NCBI GenBank assembly: GCA_020746835.1
Contig: JAGPNK010000043.1
Location: forward strand, 1 to 64,000
Origin: Stachybotrys elegans
Taxonomy: Eukaryota; Ascomycota; Sordariomycetes; Hypocreales; Stachybotryaceae
Direction: 5' to 3'
DNA length: 64,000 nt
The notes beneath the pieces were generated by a model. That model was not told where the DNA came from and did not search any database. It saw nothing but the letters and a program-made list of their open reading frames with translations. Positions 23,502 to 34,438 of the stretch are shown in pieces; position 1 is the stretch's first letter; every line of letters begins with the position of its first letter. A program made the position numbers and the translations under genes.

Positions 23502-26500
23502 TCATCGCTTTCCGTTCCCACTGTCTTCACTGTCTTCACTGTCTTTCTCATCTTCGTCGCTTTTCGTTTCCACTTTGTCTTCACTGTCATCCTCACCTTC
23601 ATCGTCTACATCATCACCATCGTTATCGCTCTTGCCCTCCGTATTTGAATTGGATTCATCTTCGCTGTCCGAAATATCTCTCCCTTTCAAAGCACGAGAG
23701 AAAAATCGCCGCTTACGCCTTGTTCTTAATTCCCTCGGAGTTCTGACGGGAGGAAGCAAGGGGGGGAGCTCGTTGAATAGCGTGCCAGGCCCCTTCAGAA
23801 ACAGCATATTGAACACAGCCTCATGCTTGTTCAGCTTAGCCAGGTGCAGCGGTGTCTGCCCATCTTTATTCATGGCCTTAATATGCGCCCCACGATCAAG
23901 CAGTAGCTGGACCACGGCCACGTGTCCCTTTGAAGCAGCCAGATGCAGTGGCGTCTGCTTGTCTTTGTCCATGGCCTTAACATCTGCATAATAATCAAGC
24001 AGTAGCCGGACCACGGCCAGGCGCCCCTTCATAGCGGCTAGGTGCAGTGGCGTCCGCCTCTCTTTATCCTCAGTCCTGTGGCTGGCAGCATAACCAAGCA
24101 GCAGCTCGACTATGACCTCATGCCCCTTCAAAGCGGCCAGGTGCAGCGGCGTCCGTCTGTCTGTATATATGGTGTTGAAATCTGCCCCTTTCTCAACTAG
24201 TAGCTCGACTATGGCATGGTGTCCCCTAGTGACGGCCATGTAGAACGGCGTCCGCCCATGTATATCCGAAGCCTCGATATTTACGTGTCCTGTATTCAAA
24301 AGAAGTTTGGCAACATTTTGATGCCCAAACTGGGCTGCCACGAATAGCGGCGTTCGCTGTTCGTTCTCCGGCTGGTCCAAGAACGCTCCGAGACGTCTAA
24401 GCGACTCCACATATACCTCATGGCCAAGTTCTGCACAGTAGGAAACTGCAGTTCGACCGCCCGCGTCTTGGCTGTTTGGACTTGCATTCATCTCCAGCAT
24501 GGCGCTTACTACTTCACTCCGGTCATTCCGGACAGCCAACGGAAGTGCCGGTTGTAAGTGTTTGGAACCGAAATCATCTCGATGGACGAAACAGAGGCGA
24601 TACAATGCCTCTTCTCTCTTATAGTCCTCAAGAGCTATGACAAGCAGCTCGTAAGTGCGAGTCCGTCCGTCATCGTCTCGGGCCAAGTCTTGGTTCGCGG
24701 AGCCTTCAGAAAATTTCTTTTGGATAGCTTCGTAAGTGCCCAGAATCTTCGCCACGTTGGGGTCATCGATGCTGCCATAATTTTGCTTCATCCACGCGAT
24801 ACCTTCTTCCGCGAAGTTCTTTCTCTCGTCACTAGGATCACGAGCATGCTGCGCAAGGGACCAGCGATAGAGTTCCCCAGTGGCACGGAGGGCTCTCGCG
24901 AGGAAGTCTGCGTTGCTCGGCGTCGACACCGAGTTCTCTTCCTCGCCACGACGCAAAGCATGTCGCGCACATGCCCAGCGCAACATGGTCTGTGCCCTGT
25001 CCCATTCTGACGCCTTCCGGTAAGTGTCCGCAGCCTTAAGCAATGCCCGAAGCATGTCTTCCGAGGAGGGAAAGGGGAGCCGGATCCGAAGTGCTGGTAT
25101 CAGGCACAGCAGGGCGTCAGAGTCGGAACCCAAACCGTGCTCCACAAATGCCTTCATGAATGTGGTCACTGTTGGGTTTTCCAACTGTACTACACCGGCA
25201 TTCTCGACAATAGTCGTCTTTTCAATAGTCAGAACACCTGTCAGCGACATCATCAGAGAGGCGAATAGTTCCTGGGCGCAGATATCTAGTAGTGAACCAT
25301 TAGTTGGGGCAAGCTGGACCCTAAGCTTATGCTTCTCTTGACAACCCGACATTCTTGCCGAGTCCGAGGCAGGGTGTATCGAATTCCAGCCACAAAATCG
25401 TCGCCAGAGTGACATGCACCACATCGAAGCTCCGGGTAACAGTTCCCAGTTGTTTTCGCAATGAGCCCATAGACCACCAATGCCGTCGGAGCTCGGCTCG
25501 TCGAGGCTGAGGCTGTCCTCGAGAAGCGTCACCGCGTTCGAGCCGAGCCAGAGGTCCATTTCGCCCTGACTGTTGTTTTCGCGGTGCCAATTTTCGCCTG
25601 CCGGGCCCGCTGAGATAATCCTCATACATCGGATAGCTTCAGCGAGGGACTGTTTCTGGTGGGAGTCGTCTTCTCTCACGACAAGTTCATCGGAAACTAA
25701 AGTCCATATCCAGAGACCTAGAATTGCCTCCACTTGCGCCGAGTCAATTCTCCAGCCTAGTTGGGATTTGTTGGGTGGCCTCAGAAGAATGCCGATTGGC
25801 TGCTCGTGAGAAGTTGTCCGTCTGACATCCAACGAGGCGACTGCTCGTATCCGAAGCATAATGTCCCTCTGGAGGGTGTCATCTGTTTGGTTCTTCGTCC
25901 GCCGCCTCTTCCAGAGGTCCTCTGCCGCTTGACAGATGGCGTCAGATAGCTTCACCACTTTTGCGCGGACTTTGACCTTTGAATCTTCCCACCTCTGGTA
26001 TTCCAATTTTTCGCCGAAGGTGGTATGACCCGTCAAGTGAGCGAGTTGCTTTCGGATTGAGAGTAACTTTTCGCAGTCGAGCCCTCCTTCCGACCCATCT
26101 GGGGGCTTTTCTGGAGCGAACTGAGCATCACCTCCGGATAGGGCCTCCCTCTGTGTCTCACATGAAGGTCCACAGGGCCCAGAGCCGGTTTGCGATCTGC
26201 TGCCCTGCATCTCGACGTATACGGCATCCTCGAATCGGCCGGTAACGTGCCATGACGGTGCCTTCTCTTTTTCTCCCCCATCAGCGAAGGTTCTCCGTAA
26301 TCTCCCCCATCTTCCCCTCCCTGGTCGCCCTTTCTCCCCTCCCCCTACGCTTATCTCCCCTCCAGCAATTGCAAAGGAAAGCCAGTCCAGTTCATGTCCG
26401 GCAACCATGTCAGACATGGTGAGCAATTTGTTGTCTTGGCTGCCGAGGCGTTCCATGCGAATGCACCCACGCAGGACGCTCATAATGGCAGTGATGCCCA

Positions 26501-27629
26501 ACTGTGCGAGGGAAACCCAGGCCCGCATCCCGCGGAGGCCGATGAATTGCATGATATATCCAATTATCACCGCCGAGACAGCAAAGAAGGTGTAAAGCTC
26601 GAATTTCTCGTTCAAGTTTTTCCTGGACGATGTCCATACCTGGAGGGGGTCGCTGTCTTTCTCGAAATATGCAAACGGATCAAAGCTCTGGTCGCCAATG
26701 AGTTGAGGCCCAGGCTGGAGCCAAAGAAGACGTGGTTGTTCTGCACCATCCCCTGTACGCTTAAATCTCACTTCGTGCGTAGTTTGTCCTATAAGCGCGG
26801 CGCAACTCCACATTCCGCTGCACATGAGGGCCGTTCCCACGATGAACATGACGGGTGCGTAGTCTCTCGATGCAGACGACTCGGCCCCGTCAAGGTTCCA
26901 GCGAAGAATCCAAACACCAGTCCCAGCCAGCGCAAGCACGCCGGCCTGAAGGACTAACCCTATAGCAGCAATGGCGTATATAACCGGTTGCGATCGCTTT
27001 ACGATGCCGACATTGAGCGAGAGGTTCGGATGTGGAGCGAACCGGAGATTGTAGTCATGGTGGGTTTGCTTAGGTCTGCCATGGACTTGCCGAGGCCAGT
27101 ACCTGGCCTTTTCAAGCCAAGAGCCTTCCTCTCTTCGCCACCATGGACGGTCCAAGTCATGCTGAGTTTCCAGGTCTGGTGAGGCCATGAGAGTCGTGGA
27201 AGCTCTTCGGTTCCTGTGAAACAGGATCTCCTGGGTCTGGAGATAATTTCGGAACAGCTGGAGCGATCCATCGCGGGGGAAGTAGACGAGCTCGAGGATA
27301 GTAGGCCTGCCCAGAACGCGAGTGATGCCGCCCCTATTAAACAGTTCGCACACGTCGCGGCTCGTAGACGTGCATAATTCAGCCTCGACTACGCCGTCAC
27401 CTTCCTGGGACCTGCCTATGAAGGCGCGAAGAGACGAGTGCCCACAGACTCGAATGGCGGAGACAATTGCCGTGATGATACCAATCGGGGCCATGGCAAA
27501 GATGAAGTAGTCAAGAAAGGATGTGCTCTCACTGAGGTATTGCTTGGTCATGGATTCGCCAACTAGAACGAGAAGAGGACCCAAGTCCGTGGCCAGATTG
27601 TTGGAGAAATCAGACAGGTCGTCAGCCAT
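23502..27629 (-). CDS. Large membrane protein with C-terminal ankyrin repeats, 1375 aa
   Basis: A single uninterrupted exon. The start was set at 27629 (MADDLSDFSNNLATDLGP) because the 54 codons upstream look like leader sequence. The N-terminal third has about five hydrophobic helices: residues ~40-62 (YFIFAMAPIGIITAIVSAI), two at ~205-272, and two at ~345-395 (LYTFFAVSAVIIGYIMQF, LAQLGITAIMSVL). A long helical middle region follows. At roughly 1000-1280 there are seven or eight ankyrin repeats (RTPLFVAAQFGHQNVAKLLL, RTPLHLAALKGHEVIVELLL and similar). The tail is basic, then extremely acidic (Asp/Glu/Ser). I know this architecture only as an unnamed fungal family; its function is not established. 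It lies in tandem with the broken ankyrin gene on the same strand. Confidence 0.85.
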   Translation of the reverse strand: MADDLSDFSNNLATDLGPLLVLVGESMTKQYLSESTSFLDYFIFAMAPIGIITAIVSAIRVCGHSSLRAFIGRSQEGDGVVEAELCTSTSRDVCELFNRGGITRVLGRPTILELVYFPRDGSLQLFRNYLQTQEILFHRNRRASTTLMASPDLETQHDLDRPWWRREEGSWLEKARYWPRQVHGRPKQTHHDYNLRFAPHPNLSLNVGIVKRSQPVIYAIAAIGLVLQAGVLALAGTGVWILRWNLDGAESSASRDYAPVMFIVGTALMCSGMWSCAALIGQTTHEVRFKRTGDGAEQPRLLWLQPGPQLIGDQSFDPFAYFEKDSDPLQVWTSSRKNLNEKFELYTFFAVSAVIIGYIMQFIGLRGMRAWVSLAQLGITAIMSVLRGCIRMERLGSQDNKLLTMSDMVAGHELDWLSFAIAGGEISVGGGEKGRPGRGRWGRLRRTFADGGEKEKAPSWHVTGRFEDAVYVEMQGSRSQTGSGPCGPSCETQREALSGGDAQFAPEKPPDGSEGGLDCEKLLSIRKQLAHLTGHTTFGEKLEYQRWEDSKVKVRAKVVKLSDAICQAAEDLWKRRRTKNQTDDTLQRDIMLRIRAVASLDVRRTTSHEQPIGILLRPPNKSQLGWRIDSAQVEAILGLWIWTLVSDELVVREDDSHQKQSLAEAIRCMRIISAGPAGENWHRENNSQGEMDLWLGSNAVTLLEDSLSLDEPSSDGIGGLWAHCENNWELLPGASMWCMSLWRRFCGWNSIHPASDSARMSGCQEKHKLRVQLAPTNGSLLDICAQELFASLMMSLTGVLTIEKTTIVENAGVVQLENPTVTTFMKAFVEHGLGSDSDALLCLIPALRIRLPFPSSEDMLRALLKAADTYRKASEWDRAQTMLRWACARHALRRGEEENSVSTPSNADFLARALRATGELYRWSLAQHARDPSDERKNFAEEGIAWMKQNYGSIDDPNVAKILGTYEAIQKKFSEGSANQDLARDDDGRTRTYELLVIALEDYKREEALYRLCFVHRDDFGSKHLQPALPLAVRNDRSEVVSAMLEMNASPNSQDAGGRTAVSYCAELGHEVYVESLRRLGAFLDQPENEQRTPLFVAAQFGHQNVAKLLLNTGHVNIEASDIHGRTPFYMAVTRGHHAIVELLVEKGADFNTIYTDRRTPLHLAALKGHEVIVELLLGYAASHRTEDKERRTPLHLAAMKGRLAVVRLLLDYYADVKAMDKDKQTPLHLAASKGHVAVVQLLLDRGAHIKAMNKDGQTPLHLAKLNKHEAVFNMLFLKGPGTLFNELPPLLPPVRTPRELRTRRKRRFFSRALKGRDISDSEDESNSNTEGKSDNDGDDVDDEGEDDSEDKVETKSDEDEKDSEDSEDSGNGKR

Positions 27630-28877
27630 GGTTGCAATGGTTGATGGCACACAATGATTTACCAGTAAGCTGGACTGAACTGGCGTTCTATTCCGTACAC
27701 TGTCTTGAAGCGACGGCGGAATGCGATGTGCGGATGTATGGCGTTTTGAGGGTGTCCGGTCATGAGTGAGGGCCGGGGCGCAGCCCTCCATTCGGGGACC
27801 TAAACTGCATGTTGGCAGTGGTGTGGATCAGCCCGCTGTCGTCAGGTCGGCGATCAGAGAAATCCCGGCTTCTCAAGGGTGGAGAGCCGAGGCCAGGTAA
27901 CCCAGCAAGGCGTAGAGACATGAGGTTGCGCTCAAGTCTGAAAGGACGGCACCCAGACATCTGTTCTGGTTCCAAGAGCGGAAAGCAAGCTCGGTGCCGA
28001 GGCTCACTAGTCTATAGAGCAAGCTCGGGAAATACAAAGAGAAGAGCGGACGAGTAGCTAGTTGTGAAGTTGTTGGGCGCAACTGGGCAGGGATTATCTC
28101 AGCTTCGCAGTCAGGGATGCGCCGCTGGATGCCCGCTGATGGATATGGCTGGCCCTCGGCAAGGCCCGATGTGACTCTACTTGCATCTCAGCCGCCTGAT
28201 TTCAGCAATATAAGACCGCCTGAAGCTCAGCATTGTGGTAAGCGTCCTGACTATACAAAACCTTGTATCATGCCGCAGCAACAAAGGTCTGTAAACACGA
28301 ACATTGTTTCATGTGTTTCTGAGTTGCACAACCACTCATTAAATACACTCTTATGCCTCCCTGTCTTTGCCAACTGAATATTTGGAAATTCTCCTTTTTT
28401 TCTATCTCCCCCCTCCCTTGGCTTTGATATCTCTACGCCAGAATTGACATGATCAAGCCCCCTCAGTGAACGCACGTCTTCAAGGATGACGGATTTATGC
28501 GGAGTATTCTAGAATTGTATTTTGTACTTAGCGGCAATCAAGTTATCGATGCCGTTCTCTGCTACGGCTGAATCGACGGGATGCGTCATTTGCCGAAAAC
28601 TGTGGATGACGAAAAACATCTCCAGGACTTCACGCCACGCCGTACCGGTAATCTGATCGCATCGCATCATGGAGAAGGCCACCACGCTCGTTGCCGCAAG
28701 GCGCATGCATCCCCAGAGACAAGCCGGAATGGCTGTCACAAGAGTAGATAGTAAGAGGGAGCGAGCTGGTCGCCTACTCAGGAAATGCGTAAGTCCCTGC
28801 CGACTGCAAATCCGCCCTAGCTAGGAATAGATGGAGGTGCCGAACCTGCTGCGATACTGTCTCATAACTTCGCTCCC
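27630..28877. other. Upstream region of the membrane/ankyrin gene; no gene recognised
   Basis: The first few hundred bases should hold the promoter and leader of the minus-strand gene. No further coding sequence is convincing. Confidence 0.4.
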
Positions 28878-29520
28878 TTAATGTTCATCGATGTCACTAA
28901 TGGGGTCATCGTCTATGCCCTCGCTCTCGTACTGGTCCGGTTCCGAAACTTCGTCAGACACTTCTCCGGACTCCGTATCAATGTCTGGCGTGAAATCGGG
29001 CGGCCTAGATACCAGCTTCGCTTGCAAGTTCTTATACCAAGCTAGTTCCGACTTAGACTGAAAGATGACCATGGGGTAGGATTCAATGCCTAACTCCAGC
29101 AACTCATCCTTGGGTAGAAAGTGACATTTTCTACCATGTATATCGTGAAACGTCTTGTACTCGTTTACATTTGGCCAACAGAAGACCATCTGCACGTCCT
29201 CGCCGTGACTAGGCGCCTCTTTGAAAGTATCGAGAAACAGCTCGTGAACATATTCAGGTAGACATCATCGTAGGTTTCTAGTAGTAACATGCTGCACGTT
29301 CTCTAGAAGGAAGAATACTCTTTCCAGATCCGGGAATTGCTGAAGGAAGGCAACTTGGAGATCTGCCGAGTCACCCGCCGTCGAACTATAACCCAGCGTG
29401 GCCGATATAGCAAGCCGGGAAAATGATAATTTCTGGTGTCGCGGGGCGGCTTCTGTATCCAAGGAGTTGTCTGCGCCTGCGGAGGTAGAGGGGCTCGCAG
29501 AATCTTCGCCTGTGTTATCG
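28878..29520 (-). pseudogene. Unidentified small protein split by a TGA
   Basis: The minus strand reads in one frame from about 29520 to a TAA at 28878. It is interrupted only by a TGA at 29265-29267. The first half carries QVAFLQQFPDLERVFFLLEN; the second half begins EYVHELFLDTFKEAPSHGED, has KTFHDIHGRKCHF, and ends in an acidic tail. The FPxLxxVxFxxE-like run recalls fungal 2EXR proteins, but this is weak. No start codon or complete N-terminus was located. Confidence 0.4.
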
Positions 29521-29604
29521 CTTCGGTGACCCTTCTATACCTCCCTATCTTTAAATTCGTACATCACAAGATTGCCCTAGACTTGGGAAGACACGGTGAG
29601 GTTC

Positions 29605-29982
29605 AAGTTGGCAGGGTTGGCTGACAGCTGAAGCTCGCTCAGAATGTTAATCCGTAGTCCGCCCCACTTCGCCAACGCCGACAAACATTGACCAGTGGTC
29701 CCCCATGCTTCCACCTTTTTATCAACTCTACCCGTGGCTGGTACCCTCGAGTAGAATGCGGTTCTCTACTATTGTACAGTGGTTCTAGGCTATTTTCAGA
29801 TAGCTCTTGTCATCTCGTGTATGGTCCGCCGTACCTACAGTCTCCCCTCAGCGCCCGACATCGTCTGCCTACGCTCTGACCCCTAAATGCCCAAGGGTCC
29901 TTGTTCCATGAATCTGACGGCTTTCGGAGCTGCTTTGCGCTCTCCCAACACCCTTCCGAAGGTCTTTCGATCCTAAGATGAA
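29605..29982 (-). mobile_element. 5'-truncated, degenerate LINE 3' end
   Basis: On the minus strand it aligns with the end of LINE ORF2 (ACCTTCGGAAGGGTGTTGGG, then the block coding for FMEQ.GTLGHLGVE). It continues into the 3' untranslated region, including TGGTCAATGTT and GGCGAAGTGGGGCG. It carries frame-breaking changes and lacks a clear (TAACC)n tail. A dead copy. Confidence 0.75.
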
Positions 29983-30267
29983 CTGAGCGGCCCGCATCGA
30001 ACTCACCCAGGCGAGCAAGAGAAGCTTGAAGAGACCGAGGCCGACGCTTGGAGATCTGGCATTCATTGTCGTATTCATCCATGACCTTACATCTTCAGTG
30101 TCGCTACTACCCTTCATGTAATTGGGATGGCAAGTCAGCGCAGCCAGAAAATATATTCAGGAACGGAGATTCTTATAACGTCCCTGTCCGGCATCATCCT
30201 GGGTTAACTAGCACACACTTACGAAGCTTCGTTCATTTTCCCACCAATATTCCGGCACCGACGGAGC

Positions 30268-30885
30268 ATGGAGTCTCAAGAATGGGTTGTATTCTGCCGC
30301 TTAGAAGAACTCCCAATCGAATTACAGGTATACATTCTCTGCCAACTCCCAGATGTCTCCGCCTTACTATCGACGATTGAGGCCAGCCGAACCTTGTTGC
30401 GCGTCTTTGAACAGTTTGGCGACAAAATCTTGCTCGGAGTTTTTGCGAATTTTGGCAACAGCGCTTCGTCTAAAAGATGGGTTATCACACAAACCAGGAC
30501 ATATCGTCATTTCCAAGACTTGTTGAAGAAACGACCTCGGTCACTGACAACCTTGGGCGGGGAGGAAAGGCTGCTGCTGTATCAGCTATACTTGACTATC
30601 AGAAGGAAGATTATTCCCAGATGCGATGCCAAAGCAGTCTTCGACGTCACTTGGCAGACGGCAAAGCGTCATGGGTATACGAGAATGCTCGTGCCTTTCG
30701 GCGAGGCTCTCGCACGGACACTCGAGCAGGACGGTCTGCACCATGATGCAGAGTGCCTACTCAGGACAGTCCAGGAAGCTGACGGAGCAGCCTGTTCGGG
30801 ACGGGTGCAGGAAGTCCTGCAGCTTGCCTTTGCTTCGACCCTACCAGTGCACATCTATCATTTCAAGCGCGCAAGAGATATATGA
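30268..30885 (+). CDS. F-box-like protein, 205 aa
   Basis: The ATG-initiated frame opens with a short leader, then LEELPIELQVYILCQLPDV, the F-box-like motif of fungal F-box proteins. SALLSTIEASRTLLRVFEQF follows. The rest is helical and of unknown function. At 205 residues it is short for this class and ends close to repeat-rich DNA, so 3' truncation is possible. F-box proteins usually link substrates to SCF ubiquitin ligase through Skp1; the substrate is unknown. Confidence 0.5.
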   Translation: MESQEWVVFCRLEELPIELQVYILCQLPDVSALLSTIEASRTLLRVFEQFGDKILLGVFANFGNSASSKRWVITQTRTYRHFQDLLKKRPRSLTTLGGEERLLLYQLYLTIRRKIIPRCDAKAVFDVTWQTAKRHGYTRMLVPFGEALARTLEQDGLHHDAECLLRTVQEADGAACSGRVQEVLQLAFASTLPVHIYHFKRARDI

Positions 30886-31165
30886 CATGGTTATTAACCA
30901 GATATGATGTTGCAGCGCAATCTCTGGCAAGGGGTTGTCAATTCAAGCCACTTTGTTTCACAAAACGGTTGATTCTCTATCCCGGCTGGGAGATACGGGA
31001 TCGTCCAAATGTATCGCGAAGGTCTGTGACATTCCTTTGGCATATGCCCCGCAATGATATGTCCTCTTTCTCCGCAAATCCGTTTTCAGGTGACTTGTTC
31101 GACAGAAGGATGTAAGATGCCACGCTTTGAAATGCGGGGGGAAGCTGTAGTGCTTAATTAGGGTT

Positions 31166-34100
31166 TTGGCACGGTGCGGCGCACTATTAACTGTTGGCTT
31201 AATCTCTGCCTCAGGCAATTATCATATTAGTCACGTTTCGATTTTCGTGACTTTCCAAGCTGCGCATGCCCTTCGGCCATTTGTTACCACTAGGGGTCTG
31301 TACGACTCAGACCACCTCCCGATAGCCACATGCATAGATACAAGGATTAGCCACAGAAAAACGCAGCCGAGACGAAACTGGAGAGCCATGGACAAGAAAG
31401 CCTTTGCATCCGTGCTCGAGAGACGCTTACCCCCACGGAGACGGCCTAGAACCAAAACGGCACTCGACAACTATGTGGAAGAGGTCGTTACAGCTCTGAC
31501 ACAAACGATTGACACCTCAGTCCCAACAAGCAATCCATGCTCGAAGGCCAAGGCTGGATGGAATGAAGAATGCAGTCAGATACTGGCAGAAACCAAGCGT
31601 CTACGGAGGATCTATAGTGCAACACATACCGAGGAAGCTTGGGAGGCATACCGCGTGGCACGTAACAAGAAAGGGAAAACGATAAAGAAAGCCCTCCGAA
31701 AAATGCACCGAGACACTATAGAGCGGGCAGCAGAATCTCCCGAGAAGCTTTGGCGTACCACCAAATGGGCACGAAGTAGGGAAAGCCAAGCACCAGAGCT
31801 AACCCCGGTGATCAAAGACCCAGCCACAGCACAAGAAGCGACAACACCTGAGGAGAAAGCCAAACTGTTCAGGAACGTCTTCTTCCCGAATCCACCAGAG
31901 GCAGACCTCAGTGACATTGCTGGAGCAACATACCCAGAGCAGATCGAACTGCCGAAGATTACCACGGACGAAGTGGAAGACGCGATCCTAGCAACCGCAG
32001 CCAATAAAGCCCCCGGTCCAGACGGAATAACAAACAAGGCACTGCAGGCCGGAGCGACACAGATCAAAGAACATCTCGCAAGGATCTTCAATGCTAGCCT
32101 AGACCTAGGCTACTACCCACAGCATTTTCGGTCCTCCACGACAGTGGTCCTCAGGAAACCAGGGAAATCCGACTATACAATACCGAAAGCCTACAGGCCG
32201 ATTGCCCTACTAAACACTGTCGGGAAGATTATGGAGTCTGTGCTGGCAAAGCGTCTGAGTTACCTCGTTGAAACGTATGAGCTTCTTCCACATGCGCATA
32301 TCGGCGGGCGGAAGGGGAAATCCACAGAACATGCGTTCCACCTTATCCTCGACAAGATATACGAAGCATGGGACAACGGAAAGGTGGCCAGTCTTCTCTT
32401 ACTTGATATCTCGGGCGCCTTCGACAATGTGTCACACAAAAGACTGCTACATAACTTACGCAAACGCCGCGTCAGTGAGAAGATTGTCAGGTGGATCGCT
32501 AGCTTTCTCAAAGACAGGAGGACAAGAATCGCAGTGGACGGATTTCTATCGGAGTCGTACAGAACAGAAACAGGAATACCGCAAGGCTCAAACCTCTCCC
32601 CAATACTGTATATATTCTACAATGCTGATCTGATCGAGGCCTGCCATGACGACGAGTCCATCTCAGCAGGCTTCATCGACGACACAGCAATTCTCACATG
32701 GGGCGATAGTACACTGGAGACCTGCAGGAAGCTAGGCTCTGCATTGAGAAAGGCGAAGGCCTGGGCGACGACGCACGCTTCCATACTGGCACCGGAGAAG
32801 TTCCAGCTCACCCACTTCACAAGGGCGAGAACCAAATTCGATATCAACCAAGCTCTAGAGACAGAGACAGAGTCCATCCAGCCCAGCCCAGCATCAAAGT
32901 ACCTCGGTCTCATAATGGATACCAAACTCATGTGGAAGGCACACATCGACGAAATAGAACGAAGAGTGACCAAAACCATCGCAGCACTCAGTAGCCTTGG
33001 TAGTTCAACATGGGGCTTCCCGATGCGGGAGTTACGCACAGTTTACAGAGGAGTGGCAATACCACAGATGATGTACGCCTGCTCGGCCTGGTCCAACGCG
33101 AATTGGTCTGCCAATGGCGAGTCAATCAGCGCAAGGGTGCTGAGGAAGCTACAGAGCCTCCAAGCAAGAGGAGCACGGGTCATAAGCGGAGCATACAGAG
33201 CAACATCAATACCAGCCTTGAACATCGAAACGTATCTGCTTCCGGTCGAGGAGCAAATCCTGAAACACAACATTGATGCACTAGGACGCATTGGACCAGC
33301 GCAAAGATCGCTCCCCGAATCAGCAGGAAACAGACAAAAGAGGAAGAGTCCGAGGCAAGCTATCGAGCAGACTATCCGGAACTTGAAAGGGCCGAATATC
33401 CGACAACAAGAACAGGCGAGCGCATATATTACTCCTCCATGGTGGCGCGGGCCAAGATGTCATATCGAAGGCAATACAAAAGCAGCCAAGCAGAAACACC
33501 TGGAACAGCTATCAGACCATACAGCCATACACATCTACACCGACGGCAGTGGCATCAATGGTCATGTGGGAGCAGCAGCAGTATGTACAACGACACAGGA
33601 GAACCGGGCAGCATACATGGGCACCGAGCGGATCTCAACCGTACATGCCGCTGAACTACAGGGCATCTTGCTGGCTCTACAGATGGCGCGGGAAGACAAG
33701 CAGCGAGGCAACACAAGGAGTAGAGTGTGCATATACACAGACAACCAGGCAGCCATAGGGTCCTCGGCTAAACCAAAAGGCAAACCCGGAGCATATCTCT
33801 TGAAAGCCATCGCAGAACTCACAGAAGAGCTCCAGCAAAATGGACTACCTGTGGAAATTCGATGGATCCCAGCCCATGCAGGGGTTTGGGGAAACGAACA
33901 AGCCGACAAAGCAGCCAAGGAAGCCACAGGATGGAGGGAAGGAGGAGCCAATGGACCCAGAGCGGCCGAGCCGCCTGAACTATTGGCACTCCGTTCAACG
34001 CTCAAGATGTGGACGCACAAACACGTTCACAAAACCTGGCAAGACAAATGGGCCAATGAAAGCCGGGGCAGGGTCTGCTTCCGTTATACGCCAAAACCAA

Positions 34101-34438
34101 CAAAAGAGGTATTACAGCTGCACACGAAACTCAACAAGAGACAAAGCGCACTGTTGATCGGGTTGCGGACCGAGAAGATAGCTACCAAGCACTTCCTCTT
34201 CAAGCAAAGGGTACCAGGCGTCACGGATGACAAGTGCCCCTGCGGACAAGGACGACAAACGGTATTGCATATCCTCCTGCGATGCCGGAAGCATCGACAA
34301 CTCCGGAACCAGGAACTTGGCGACATCCTAGGACTAAGCGACCTTCGAAGGGTGTTGGGAGAGCGCAAAGCAGCCGCGAAAGCCGTCAGATTCATGGAAC
34401 AGACAGGGACCCTTGGGCATCTCGGGGTTGAAACGTAG
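31166..34438 (+). CDS. LINE ORF2 fragment: reverse transcriptase-RNase H
   Basis: The frame is open for 1090 codons. The first ~46 codons are non-element flanking sequence fused to the truncated ORF2. Visible parts are the endonuclease end (DSDHLPIATCIDT), then reverse transcriptase with YRPIALLNTVGKIMES, motif A LLLDISGAFDNV, motif B GIPQGSNLSPILYIFYN and motif C FIDDTAIL. RNase H follows with acidic residues in IYTDGSG, AAELQGIL, YTDNQAAI and NEQADKA. The C-terminal finger is CPCGQGRQ...H-x4-C. All catalytic residues I can identify are present despite the truncation. It cannot mobilise itself without ORF1 and a full endonuclease. Confidence 0.85.
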   Translation: MARCGALLTVGLISASGNYHISHVSIFVTFQAAHALRPFVTTRGLYDSDHLPIATCIDTRISHRKTQPRRNWRAMDKKAFASVLERRLPPRRRPRTKTALDNYVEEVVTALTQTIDTSVPTSNPCSKAKAGWNEECSQILAETKRLRRIYSATHTEEAWEAYRVARNKKGKTIKKALRKMHRDTIERAAESPEKLWRTTKWARSRESQAPELTPVIKDPATAQEATTPEEKAKLFRNVFFPNPPEADLSDIAGATYPEQIELPKITTDEVEDAILATAANKAPGPDGITNKALQAGATQIKEHLARIFNASLDLGYYPQHFRSSTTVVLRKPGKSDYTIPKAYRPIALLNTVGKIMESVLAKRLSYLVETYELLPHAHIGGRKGKSTEHAFHLILDKIYEAWDNGKVASLLLLDISGAFDNVSHKRLLHNLRKRRVSEKIVRWIASFLKDRRTRIAVDGFLSESYRTETGIPQGSNLSPILYIFYNADLIEACHDDESISAGFIDDTAILTWGDSTLETCRKLGSALRKAKAWATTHASILAPEKFQLTHFTRARTKFDINQALETETESIQPSPASKYLGLIMDTKLMWKAHIDEIERRVTKTIAALSSLGSSTWGFPMRELRTVYRGVAIPQMMYACSAWSNANWSANGESISARVLRKLQSLQARGARVISGAYRATSIPALNIETYLLPVEEQILKHNIDALGRIGPAQRSLPESAGNRQKRKSPRQAIEQTIRNLKGPNIRQQEQASAYITPPWWRGPRCHIEGNTKAAKQKHLEQLSDHTAIHIYTDGSGINGHVGAAAVCTTTQENRAAYMGTERISTVHAAELQGILLALQMAREDKQRGNTRSRVCIYTDNQAAIGSSAKPKGKPGAYLLKAIAELTEELQQNGLPVEIRWIPAHAGVWGNEQADKAAKEATGWREGGANGPRAAEPPELLALRSTLKMWTHKHVHKTWQDKWANESRGRVCFRYTPKPTKEVLQLHTKLNKRQSALLIGLRTEKIATKHFLFKQRVPGVTDDKCPCGQGRQTVLHILLRCRKHRQLRNQELGDILGLSDLRRVLGERKAAAKAVRFMEQTGTLGHLGVET

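Noticed and set aside
23374..23991. 205-codon Ser-rich plus-strand frame
   Set aside because: The serine richness mirrors the Asp/Glu/Ser acidic tail of the minus-strand gene.
26394..26957. 187-codon plus-strand frame inside the membrane/ankyrin gene
   Set aside because: Antisense shadow of an intact 1375-codon gene; no domain of its own.
19158..30885. A secondary-metabolite or defence gene cluster
   Set aside because: No core synthase, Cas, restriction-modification or toxin pair was found; the neighbouring genes have unrelated predicted roles.
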